NCBI GenBank assembly: GCA_014378805.1 | Contig: JACMMY010000023.1 | Span: 1-18,164, forward strand | Direction: 5' to 3' | Source: Moraxellaceae bacterium | GTDB lineage: Bacteria; Pseudomonadota; Gammaproteobacteria; Pseudomonadales; Moraxellaceae | Length of the DNA stretch: 18,164 bases | Shown: positions 1-7,173 of the stretch, in pieces | How the letters are laid out: each line of letters starts with the position of its first letter | Numbering within the stretch: the stretch's first letter is position 1 | Program-made: the position numbers and the translations under genes | The notes under the pieces: generated by a model | What the model was told of the DNA's origin: nothing | Seen by the model: the letters and a program-made list of their open reading frames with translations, nothing else | The model's database searches: none

Positions 1-55
1 ATTAAAAATAACAACATCGAATAATAACAGCGCAGCACAATAACAAACCACTAAG

Positions 56-100
56 CACCATTTATAGAAAGCCCTATCTATAAATGGTGTTTTAATTTTT
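56..100 (+). terminator. Rho-independent terminator of a gene left of the window
   Basis: A perfect 13-bp inverted repeat (56-68 with 77-89, beginning CACCATTTATAG) has an 8-nt loop and is followed directly on the plus strand by a T-rich run (90-100). The minus strand has no T-run after the hairpin, so it most likely ends a plus-strand transcript whose gene lies before base 1. Confidence 0.8.
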
Positions 101-335
101 TATCAGGTCATGAATATCAGTAAAACCATTCGATTATTTAGTCAGTGCCAAAAATCTTGGTGTTCATTATTTCGATGAGTGCGCGTTGATGTTTCATGCA
201 AAACGCGATTTTCAATACGCGCTTCGACAGGCTTAGTGGACTCTAGATTCGGTTGATTTTTTTAATTCCCACGAGGAAAACAGTCAAAAAAATTAGTTTT
301 TTGCAAATCATCAACACAGCTTAAAAAGCGTTGAT
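101..335. other. Intergenic stretch, no gene seen
   Basis: This stretch lies between the upstream terminator and the stop codon of the TetR gene. No open frame with a ribosome binding site and coding character was found on either strand. A weak pairing of ATCAAC (309-314) with GTTGAT (329-334) lies just past the TetR gene's stop, but it lacks a good T-run and is not called a terminator. Confidence 0.5.
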
Positions 336-917
336 TTATGACAGTGATGGCGCATTGACGGCGACAAATTCAACGTATCTCCATGCGTAATTAATTTGTT
401 CAACACGGTCGGAAGTAAACATATTTGCTTGCACCGTTAAACCATCCAAAATCACAATCAAATGCGCGGCCATCGCATCAGGATTTTTTACACCAACTTC
501 TAGTAGCAAAGATGACATCAGATCCGTGATCCAAATTTTATGATCTTGTGAAAACCTGCGGATATTAGACGTCACGTCGGAGAACTCTTCCGTTGCTTTA
601 ATAAACATGCAGCCATGAAAATCTTCACTTTGAAACCATATTGAATACCAATCAAAAATGGATTTCAATTTTAGGAGGGGTGTTATTTCTTGATTGAGAT
701 TATTGATGATGCTTTCACGAAGTTGTTCATCGCGACGAACCAATACGCTTTCAATTAAAAAATCTTTGGAAGGGAAGTGTTTGTAAAGTGTCATTTTGGC
801 AACCGTAGACTCAGCAATAATTCTATCGATGCCTACGGCATGATATCCGAATTCGGAAAACAAACTCGTTGCTGTATCTAAGATGTCCTCCTGCTTGGAT
901 GTTTTGCGTGTACTCAT
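336..917 (-). CDS. TetR/AcrR-family transcriptional regulator
   Basis: This 193-residue protein has the usual TetR size. The N-terminal three-helix DNA-binding domain covers about residues 8-55, with the helix-turn-helix at about 28-48 (VGIDRI to the typical YKHF). The C-terminal half, expected to bind a ligand and dimerise, includes a GCMFIKATEEF segment of a kind seen in many TetR repressors. The start has AGG 6 nt upstream. The gene is divergent from the heme-oxygenase-like gene at 1095, and the spacer holds a 14-bp palindrome (972-985) just after a plausible plus-strand promoter, which fits local repression. The ligand is unknown. It may also act on the FAD oxidase/kinase block downstream, but that is inference from position only. 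Confidence 0.9.
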   Translation of the reverse strand: MSTRKTSKQEDILDTATSLFSEFGYHAVGIDRIIAESTVAKMTLYKHFPSKDFLIESVLVRRDEQLRESIINNLNQEITPLLKLKSIFDWYSIWFQSEDFHGCMFIKATEEFSDVTSNIRRFSQDHKIWITDLMSSLLLEVGVKNPDAMAAHLIVILDGLTVQANMFTSDRVEQINYAWRYVEFVAVNAPSLS

Positions 918-942
918 TTTCTGCCTAAATTATGCAAACTAA

Positions 943-971
943 TTGACTGTATTAATACATGTAGACATAGT
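943..971 (+). promoter_or_regulatory. Putative sigma70 promoter for the gene at 1095
   Basis: TTGACT (943-948), a 17-nt spacer and CATAGT (966-971) match the -35/-10 pattern at 5/6 and 4/6 positions. The predicted start point falls inside the palindrome at 972-985. This is a prediction by eye. Confidence 0.4.
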
Positions 972-985
972 ACAGATTGATCTGT
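972..985. promoter_or_regulatory. Palindromic candidate operator (TetR type)
   Basis: ACAGAT-TG-ATCTGT is a perfect 6-2-6 inverted repeat in the divergent spacer between the TetR gene and the gene at 1095. It sits at the expected +1 region of the plus-strand promoter, where a TetR repressor would typically bind. A second small palindrome, GTATTAATAC, lies at 949-958 inside the promoter spacer. Confidence 0.45.
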
Positions 986-1023
986 TTCTCTAGATATAGT
1001 GCCAATGTAACATTGACTAAGTG

Positions 1024-1055
1024 TCTGATACTAGGAAGTATCAGAGGATTTTTTT
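1024..1055 (+). terminator. Terminator-like hairpin in the leader of the gene at 1095
   Basis: TCTGATACT (1024-1032) pairs perfectly with AGTATCAGA (1037-1045) around a 4-nt loop. GGA and seven T residues (1049-1055) follow. It has intrinsic-terminator shape yet lies between the putative promoter and the start codon, so it could be an attenuator. It could instead be a second protein-binding palindrome. The stem has only three G:C pairs, so termination may be weak. Confidence 0.45.
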
Positions 1056-1094
1056 CTTAAATTATTATCAATAATATTTTTGAGAACATGGCGT

Positions 1095-1757
1095 ATGGAT
1101 ACGAATTTAAACTCTCCAAGAGAACACGCAATAAATGTGCTGAAAGATAGCGTTACGAAAGAAATTTGGGAGTCTAATTGTAATTTTGTGACGACCCTAC
1201 GCCATCAAATTAAACTGCACTCCTTAGCCACTAATCCGATTATGGATGCTCTGAACAAGGGCACTTTTCATTTAGAAGCGATTCAAAAAATTCACTTAGA
1301 ATATCGCCATGCAAGCGGTCAAATTTTTACCGAGGCACTGCTAATGGCTCAATTTCAAACACGTCAATTCGAACCTCGGTTAAGCCCTAGTTCTAAAATA
1401 CCTGAACGTTTTTTATTTACAATCAAAACTTTAGATGAATTGGGCTTTCAGCCTGGTCATCACCGTGCTGGATATTATCTGGGTAATCCAGCCTATGCAC
1501 ATTACCCGTTATTTGAAAAAGTCTTGGATGGTTTAGGCATATCACAGCAGGAGCGCCAAAACTATGTGCCAAATGCTGATTCAGACAGAGTGAGAAATTT
1601 TCTGGAAAATTCTTATGGACGTTATGTGGGTGTTGTTGCCCTATTGGCAGTGGCTGAGTTACAGGTCATTATTTTTAGTCCGCCAGAAGCAACAAAACGA
1701 ACTGCTTGGATTGCTTTATTAGGTGATTGGCAAGCGCTGATTATCCTAGGAATATGA
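1095..1757 (+). CDS. Heme-oxygenase-like metalloprotein (iron-containing redox enzyme type), C-terminus short
   Basis: I start this 220-residue protein at ATG 1095 (GAGAA 8 nt upstream) rather than the TTG at 1080. The helical pattern resembles the heme-oxygenase-like diiron oxidase/oxygenase group (UndA-type, related to TENA and PqqC folds). An E-x-x-H pair occurs at residues 69-72 in a helix. A second helix carries LDELG (E115), followed by AHYPLFEKVLDGLG, much like the family's DE.G...H..L...L..LG pattern. A third helix (GVVALLAVAELQVI, residues 179-192) follows. Family members then have a final helix with further His/Asp ligands; here the protein ends 28 residues later in an unrelated-looking tail. 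It may therefore be truncated, frameshifted or decaying. The substrate is unknown. It is divergent from the TetR gene, which probably controls it. Confidence 0.6.
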   Translation: MDTNLNSPREHAINVLKDSVTKEIWESNCNFVTTLRHQIKLHSLATNPIMDALNKGTFHLEAIQKIHLEYRHASGQIFTEALLMAQFQTRQFEPRLSPSSKIPERFLFTIKTLDELGFQPGHHRAGYYLGNPAYAHYPLFEKVLDGLGISQQERQNYVPNADSDRVRNFLENSYGRYVGVVALLAVAELQVIIFSPPEATKRTAWIALLGDWQALIILGI

Positions 1758-1870
1758 TTTTAGGCATTTTATTAATCATTTTGAATTTGTATTGGCTTGT
1801 ATATGCTTGTTATCGACATGCAAGTCTGATGTTTCATCTTTTTCTTGGTAATTATGCATTTATAAGATGA
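1754..1870 (+). CDS. Possible 38-residue single-span membrane protein
   Basis: The ATG at 1754 overlaps the TGA of the previous gene as ATGA, a typical translational-coupling arrangement. The frame runs 38 codons. Residues 1-18 are strongly hydrophobic (MILGILLIILNLYWLVYA), as in a single membrane span, followed by a short tail with Arg and His. No family is recognised. The start has no separate ribosome binding site and the frame is short, so chance or the debris of a truncated C-terminus is a real alternative. Confidence 0.25.
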   Translation: MILGILLIILNLYWLVYACYRHASLMFHLFLGNYAFIR

Positions 1871-2140
1871 ATGATGTCTGACGAGATGATGTCATAAAAG
1901 GATGGCGTAAAATGTTAAAAATATGGTGCGATGAAGTTAATTCTTTTTATTAAAATTTGGGCAATATGGAATAGTCTGATGAGAATGGAATGTCCGTGCG
2001 CTAAGTGAAGAGATTGATCTTTCTGGCGACGAGAAACTTGGTCTGATATCCGATTTAAAGTACAGCCTTTCATGGCGTTTAAGGGTATTAGAATCAATCG
2101 TTTTATTCATGGTCTATAAAAAATAGAGAGGATTTAAATC
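1871..2140. other. Intergenic leader of the FAD oxidase block
   Basis: No convincing gene is present. A minus-strand frame at 1915-2097 has no family features or good start and is discounted. A TATAAA at 2113-2118 could serve as a -10 element, but no good -35 partner is visible. AGAGAGGA, about 7 nt before ATG 2141, is a clear ribosome binding site. Confidence 0.4.
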
Positions 2141-3736
2141 ATGCGTCGTTGGAATGGCTGGGGTGATGATGCAACAGATTTTCCGCTCAAATCGAAAGGA
2201 CTTGAGTTCTTAGGTGAGAAACTGGGCGGTAAAGGTACTATTCTTTCAGACGTGAGTCTGGTGGAAGTCAAAGCCAAGGTGCCAAAGTCGCGATTGCCTG
2301 TCCATCCACTCGTGTCGCAAGATTTAGAGGTGCGTGTACGTCATGCGCGTGGTGAAAGTTTTCCCGATTGGATTGCGAAGCATTCGGGTGATTTTGGTTA
2401 TTTTCCTGATGGCGTTGCGCTGCCAAAAAATGGCGATGAAGTCCGTGAAGTCCTGCAATGGGCATACAGTAATGGGTTCATCGTCATCATTTATGGTGGC
2501 GGTACGTCTGTTGCGGGGCATATCAATGTGCCAGCATCGGATAAGCCAGTATTGACCTTATCTTTAGAAAAAATGAATAAGCTGCTCGACCTGAATCGTG
2601 AAAGCCAAATCGCCACTTTTGGTGCGGGAACACCCGGTCTAGCGCTCGAAAAGCAATTGAAAAAACATGGTTATGTCTTGGGTCATTTTCCGCAGTCTTG
2701 GGAATTGGCGACGGTTGGCGGCTGGGTTGCGAGTCGTTCTTCAGGACAGCAATCGTTGCGCTACGGTCGTATTGAGCAGATGTTTGCGGGCTGTAAAATG
2801 GAAACTCCGCGTGGCACTTTCGAGATTAAAGATATTCCTGCTTCATCGGCAGGTCCTGACCTCCGCGAAGTGGTGTTGGGCAGTGAAGGTCGCATGGGTG
2901 CGATTACCGAAGTAAAGGTACGTGTTACCCCATTGCCAGAGCATGAATCGTTCCACGTTGGTTTTGCGCCGAACTGGGAAGCAGGCATCAAGATGGTTCG
3001 CCAACTGGCTCAAAACAAAGTGCAGTTATCGCTGATGCGTTTATCCAATGCCAACGAAACAGAGTCACATCTGTCGTTAGGCGGCAATCATCCACTGTTT
3101 AAAGCCTATGATGGTTTGTTAACCCTGAAAAAATGCCGCAATAGTGAACGTTGTATGTTTACCTTTGGTGTGACGGGTAGCAATCGTCAGGCAAAATTTG
3201 CCCTTGCCGAAGCTAAGCGCGCCATCAATGCAGCGGGCGGTACGTACATTGCCAGTAGTTTTATGGGTGGCATCTGGGAGCATTCCCGTTTCCGTTCACC
3301 ATACTTCCGTAATGGTTTATGGGAACATGGCTATTCGGTGGATACCTTCGAGACGTGTATCAATTGGGATAAAGTCACGGCGTGTATGAACGAGATGGAA
3401 CAAGCGATTCGTGATGCGAGCGGTGAGCATCCAGTGCAAGTGTTTACGCATTTGTCGCACATGTATGGTCAAGGCTGTAGCATTTATACCACCTATATTT
3501 TCAAGAACTCAGATAGCTATCCTGAAATCCTTGTGCGCTGGAAAAAATACAAGCAAGCAGCTGGTGATTCGATTGCCAAAATGGGCGGCACGGCGAGCCA
3601 TCAACATGGTATCGGACGCGATCATGCGCAGTGGCTGCATGTTGAGAAGGGTGCGGAAGGCATCGCTTTGATCGATACGATGATCAAGCATTTTGATCCA
3701 AATCAGCAATTGAATCCGGGTTGTTTGATTTCTTGA
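2141..3736 (+). CDS. FAD-binding oxidase, alkyldihydroxyacetonephosphate synthase-like
   Basis: This 531-residue flavoprotein belongs to the VAO/PCMH fold. The N-terminus begins with RRWNGWG, as in the alkyl-DHAP synthase (AGPS) branch. The FAD pyrophosphate-binding loop YGGGTSVAGHINV is at about residues 118-130, a second FAD region (ATVGGWVASRSSG...RYG) at about 190-209, and LGSEGRMGAITEV at about 246-258. The C-terminal part has HMYGQGCSIYTTY and the active-site-like SHQHGIG (about 486-492), then the usual ending FDP...LNPG. AGPS swaps the acyl group of acyl-DHAP for a fatty alcohol to make an ether bond. Glycolate/lactate-type oxidases are the alternative. Where AGPS has consecutive His residues, one is Gln here. 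It stands upstream of a GlpD-like dehydrogenase and an FGGY kinase, supporting a glycerol-phosphate or ether-glycerol role. Confidence 0.8.
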   Translation: MRRWNGWGDDATDFPLKSKGLEFLGEKLGGKGTILSDVSLVEVKAKVPKSRLPVHPLVSQDLEVRVRHARGESFPDWIAKHSGDFGYFPDGVALPKNGDEVREVLQWAYSNGFIVIIYGGGTSVAGHINVPASDKPVLTLSLEKMNKLLDLNRESQIATFGAGTPGLALEKQLKKHGYVLGHFPQSWELATVGGWVASRSSGQQSLRYGRIEQMFAGCKMETPRGTFEIKDIPASSAGPDLREVVLGSEGRMGAITEVKVRVTPLPEHESFHVGFAPNWEAGIKMVRQLAQNKVQLSLMRLSNANETESHLSLGGNHPLFKAYDGLLTLKKCRNSERCMFTFGVTGSNRQAKFALAEAKRAINAAGGTYIASSFMGGIWEHSRFRSPYFRNGLWEHGYSVDTFETCINWDKVTACMNEMEQAIRDASGEHPVQVFTHLSHMYGQGCSIYTTYIFKNSDSYPEILVRWKKYKQAAGDSIAKMGGTASHQHGIGRDHAQWLHVEKGAEGIALIDTMIKHFDPNQQLNPGCLIS

Positions 3737-3743
3737 TGCAAGA

Positions 3744-3860
3744 TCAAGAGCAAAATCCTCCCCATGAGAATCACTGATTCGCAAGACTAAGTGTCCTTTT
3801 TCTAAGGCGGGAGCAATTCCTCCCTTTGAGAAAGGGAGGTTTGGAGGGATTTGCTTTTGA
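3744..3860. repeat. Intergenic element with imperfect terminal inverted repeats and internal hairpin
   Basis: The 18-nt ends at 3744-3761 and 3843-3860 match at 15 of 18 positions when inverted (TCAA.AGCAAA...CCTCC type). Inside is a perfect hairpin, CCTCCCTTT (3819-3827) and AAAGGGAGG (3831-3839), with loop GAG. A shorter hairpin, CCCC-TCA-GGGG (3903-3913), follows outside the ends. A similar CCTT-rich hairpin with comparable flanks lies at 16925-16966. It is probably a small dispersed palindromic repeat. It could also weaken read-through between the oxidase and dehydrogenase genes. Confidence 0.5.
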
Positions 3861-3963
3861 TATTGAGCTATAAATAACCGAAAAATTATGTAGATACATA
3901 TCCCCCTCAGGGGAAGACTTCAAAGCGATTTCTTAATATCAATTTTTTAAATGAGTGTGAACT

Positions 3964-5454
3964 ATGCTGGGTCATCGGCAAGCGTTGAATGAACTGAGTC
4001 AAACCGATTGGGATTTAGTGGTGATTGGTGGTGGCATCACAGGTGCGGGTATCTTGCTTGAAGCGTCACGTTTAGGCAAAAAAACATTACTGCTCGAACA
4101 GCAAGATTTTGCATGGGGCACTTCTAGCCGTTCATCCAAAATGGTGCATGGCGGTTTGCGTTATCTGGCACAAGGTGATGTGGGTCTGACGAAGCATTCA
4201 CTCCATGAACGTGAACGTTTGCTTGTTGAGTTGCCACATATGGTGGTTCGTTTTCCGTATATTTTCCCGATTCGCCAAGGCAGTTTTCCAGGTCGTATTG
4301 CGATGACTGCGGTATTGACCATGTATGACAAACTGGCGGGTGTGTCGGATCATCGTTGGATTTCGCGCGATAAGTTATTGCAACAATATCCGATCTTAAA
4401 CGATGAAGGCTTAAAAGGCGCAATGCGATATACCGATGCGCTGGTCGATGATGCACGTTTAGTTTTACGCGTCTTACACGAAGCAGTGTTGGAAGGCGGT
4501 ACTGCCAATAATTACAGTCAAGTAAACGCAATCAAATCGACGTCTGAAGGATTTAACCTCACCGTTCAAGATACATTAACGGGCAATTCGGTTGAATTTA
4601 ACGCCAAGCAAGTTGTCAATGCGACAGGCGCATGGGCAGATATTCTCTCTGCAACCAACGCCAAAGTTCGTCCGCAGCGCGGCAGTCATATTTTTATTCC
4701 TGCCGCTAAACTACCGATTCACGATTGCTTGACAGTCATGCATCCAGACGATAATCGTCCCGTCTTTATTTACCCATGGAAAGGTCAGACCTGTATTGGG
4801 ACCACTGATCTAGATCATCGTGAATCAGTCAATGTTGAGCCATTCTGTACGTCACAAGAAGTCGATTATTTGCTGAAAGTTGCGAATAAACAGTTGCCGA
4901 GTGTGTCACTCACACGTGCAGATATTATTTCAACGATGGCGGGTGTCCGTCCAATTATTGGTTCTGGTACAGGTAATGATACGTCCAAAGAACGTCGTGA
5001 TCATTTGGTGTGGACAGGCAGTCATGGTGTTGTGACGGTGTCTGGTGGCAAATTGACGACCTTCCGTCTCATTGCCTTAGATGTTCTGCATGCGCTTAGC
5101 ATCATCAATGATAAACAGCTCAAAAATGCGCAAAGTAATCGTAAGTTACGCTGCTTCAATCATCACGTCGAAGATCCTTGTGATCTGAGTTCACCGTTGG
5201 CGCAGGTGCCAAGTAACGATCAGTTAAAAACACAAGTAGAATGGATCTTAAAGAACGAAATGGTGCAACATTTGGATGATTTGATGCTACGGCGTATCCG
5301 TGCTGGCAATATGATGCCTAATGGTGGTGCGGAAATTTTGGCCGTCATTAAACCATTATGTGTCCAATATTTGGGATGGGATGAGTCACGTTGGCAACAG
5401 GAGTTGGCACGTTATCAACAGATGATTGCTCGTTCATATTCTGTGCCAGCGTAA
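3964..5454 (+). CDS. FAD-dependent glycerol-3-phosphate dehydrogenase/oxidase family (GlpD-like)
   Basis: At 496 residues it is close to the roughly 500 of E. coli GlpD. The N-terminal dinucleotide-binding motif DLVVIGGGITGAG (residues 17-29) ends its second strand in E45. It is followed by the GlpD signature GTSSRSSKMVHGGLRYL (52-68). Later landmarks are YTDALVDDARLVL, the FAD-contacting STMAGVRPIIG, and SGGKLTTFR near residue 360. GlpD oxidises sn-glycerol 3-phosphate to DHAP at the inner membrane and passes electrons to quinone. The upstream signal (GAGTGTGA) is a modest ribosome binding site. The partners here are an AGPS-like oxidase and an FGGY kinase, not the standard glpF-glpK-glpR set, so the substrate may be a modified glycerol phosphate rather than free G3P. 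That substrate idea is inference. Confidence 0.88.
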   Translation: MLGHRQALNELSQTDWDLVVIGGGITGAGILLEASRLGKKTLLLEQQDFAWGTSSRSSKMVHGGLRYLAQGDVGLTKHSLHERERLLVELPHMVVRFPYIFPIRQGSFPGRIAMTAVLTMYDKLAGVSDHRWISRDKLLQQYPILNDEGLKGAMRYTDALVDDARLVLRVLHEAVLEGGTANNYSQVNAIKSTSEGFNLTVQDTLTGNSVEFNAKQVVNATGAWADILSATNAKVRPQRGSHIFIPAAKLPIHDCLTVMHPDDNRPVFIYPWKGQTCIGTTDLDHRESVNVEPFCTSQEVDYLLKVANKQLPSVSLTRADIISTMAGVRPIIGSGTGNDTSKERRDHLVWTGSHGVVTVSGGKLTTFRLIALDVLHALSIINDKQLKNAQSNRKLRCFNHHVEDPCDLSSPLAQVPSNDQLKTQVEWILKNEMVQHLDDLMLRRIRAGNMMPNGGAEILAVIKPLCVQYLGWDESRWQQELARYQQMIARSYSVPA

Positions 5455-5509
5455 GCCATTGGATCAATGGAGCAGGGATGCTCAAAAGCACTGAACAGGA
5501 ATCATGACC

Positions 5510-7072
5510 ATGTCATCACAAGATTTGTTTTTGGCTTTAGATCAAGGCACACAAAGCGTTCGCGCGATGTTGTTTGATTTAGACGGTCAACTGGTTGCTA
5601 AATCACAGCAACATATTGAACCGTATTTTTCTGAACATCCGAATTGGGCAGAGCAGCACGCGAGTTATTTTTGGGAAAATTTATCCATAGTCTGTCATCG
5701 CTTATGGAACGCCCATCCTGAACTGAAGTCTCGTGTGGTTGCTGTTTCTCTCGCATGTCAACGCGCCACCATGCTGTGCCTTGATGCTGATTTGCAGCCA
5801 CTGCGTCCAGCAACGATTTGGTTGGATTCGCGGCGTACTGAGCAATACCCATCATTACCTTTGTGGTTAAGAGCGGGTATAAAAGCAGTGGGTCAACAAG
5901 GAATAATCCACCAGTTTCAGTCGAAAGCTGAGTGTAATTGGCTGGCGGCTGATCATGCGGAAGTATGGGCAAAAACCAAACATTTTGTGCAATTGTCGGC
6001 GTATTTGACGTTGAAGCTGACGGACAAACTCAATGATGCCGTTGCTTCGCAAATTGGTTATATTCCTTTTGATTATAAAAACCAAAAATGGGCATCTGCA
6101 CTCGATTTAAAATGGCGTGCATTGACGGTCAAGCCGCACCAATTACCACCATTGGTACAAGCGGGTGAATCACTGGGTACCATCAGTAAACAGGCTGCGC
6201 GCGAGACCGGAATTCCTGAAGGGCTGGTACTTTATGCTGCAGGCGCGGATAAGGCTTGTGAGGTGTTGGCAGCTGGTGCAATTACGCCTGATATTGGTTG
6301 TTTAAGTTATGGAACAACGGCCACCCTGAATACGGGTAACTCGAAATATGTGGAGCCTTTACCGTTTATGCCAGCCTATCCTGCGGCAGTTCCCCATGCC
6401 TATAACTCGGAGTTTATGGTTTTTCGTGGTTACTGGATGGTGAATTGGTTTAAACGCGAATTTGCGGCCCAGGAAGTCATGGCGGCAGAAGCGCAGGGCA
6501 TCGAACCTGAGTTACTGTTTGAAGATTTGCTGAGACAATCACCCGCTGGTGCAATGGGTTTAATGCTGCAACCTTTCTGGACACCCGGTGTTAAATTTCC
6601 GGGGCCAGAAGCAAAAGGTTCAATTATTGGTTTTGGTGATGTGCATACGCGTGCGCATATGTATCGTGCGATTATTGAAGGGATTTGCTACGCGCTCCGT
6701 CAGGGCAGAACCACGCTTGAGAAACGGAATGGTCAACCGATTACCCGTTTGAAAGTGGCTGGTGGCGGTTCTCAAAGTGATGAAATTATGCAAATCACGG
6801 CAAATATTTTCGGGATTACCGCAGAACGACCACACACCTTTGAAACTTCGGGTTTAGGTGCGGCGATCAATGCGGCAGTAGGCGCAGGTTATTATCCAAA
6901 TCACGCCGCCGCAGTGAAAGCGATGAGCCATCAAGGCAAAGTCTTTCAACCACAAGTGGAAAATGTGGCGTTATATGATCAGCTTTATAAGCAGGTCTAT
7001 AGCCAGATTTACCCAAGTTTACAGCCACTGTATCGTGCAATTCGAGAAATTACGCATTATCCGCAATATTGA
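5510..7072 (+). CDS. FGGY-family carbohydrate kinase
   Basis: This is a 520-residue kinase. I choose ATG 5510 over ATG 5504 because AGGAA (5497-5501) lies 8 nt before the former and only 2 nt before the latter. The N-terminal actin-like domain begins LFLALDQGTQSVRAMLFD, with the phosphate-binding DQGT. The segment GADKACEVLAAGAI supplies the expected catalytic Asp at about residue 247. LSYGTTATLNTG forms the next nucleotide-binding part, and the C-terminal FGGY domain carries IIEGICYALRQG and the adenine-binding AGGGSQSD. Such kinases phosphorylate glycerol, xylulose, gluconate and related polyols with ATP. It sits 55 nt after the GlpD-like gene, consistent with co-transcription, and would make that enzyme's substrate. 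Identity as ordinary glycerol kinase is not certain because the region between the domains does not look like GlpK. Confidence 0.88.
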   Translation: MSSQDLFLALDQGTQSVRAMLFDLDGQLVAKSQQHIEPYFSEHPNWAEQHASYFWENLSIVCHRLWNAHPELKSRVVAVSLACQRATMLCLDADLQPLRPATIWLDSRRTEQYPSLPLWLRAGIKAVGQQGIIHQFQSKAECNWLAADHAEVWAKTKHFVQLSAYLTLKLTDKLNDAVASQIGYIPFDYKNQKWASALDLKWRALTVKPHQLPPLVQAGESLGTISKQAARETGIPEGLVLYAAGADKACEVLAAGAITPDIGCLSYGTTATLNTGNSKYVEPLPFMPAYPAAVPHAYNSEFMVFRGYWMVNWFKREFAAQEVMAAEAQGIEPELLFEDLLRQSPAGAMGLMLQPFWTPGVKFPGPEAKGSIIGFGDVHTRAHMYRAIIEGICYALRQGRTTLEKRNGQPITRLKVAGGGSQSDEIMQITANIFGITAERPHTFETSGLGAAINAAVGAGYYPNHAAAVKAMSHQGKVFQPQVENVALYDQLYKQVYSQIYPSLQPLYRAIREITHYPQY

Positions 7073-7098
7073 TTGACGAAAATTAGACTACTTTGCGT

Positions 7099-7142
7099 AA
7101 TGAAAAATCCTGATTACATCACGCTAATCAGGATTTTTCATT
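7099..7142. terminator. Bidirectional Rho-independent terminator
   Basis: A perfect 18-bp inverted repeat (7099-7116 with 7125-7142; core AAAAATCCTGATTA) has an 8-nt loop. T-runs form on both strands inside the arms. It separates the convergent FGGY kinase (+) and DadA-like (-) genes and can end both transcripts. Confidence 0.85.
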
Positions 7143-7173
7143 GCAGTAGACTTTTAAAAATCACATGAAGTGA

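Noticed and set aside
1915..2097. Minus-strand open frame of 60 codons
   Set aside because: No ribosome binding site, family motif or coding character; it lies in the leader of the FAD oxidase gene.
4124..4531. Minus-strand open frame of 135 codons inside the GlpD-like gene
   Set aside because: It is antisense to strongly conserved GlpD motifs and its product looks random.
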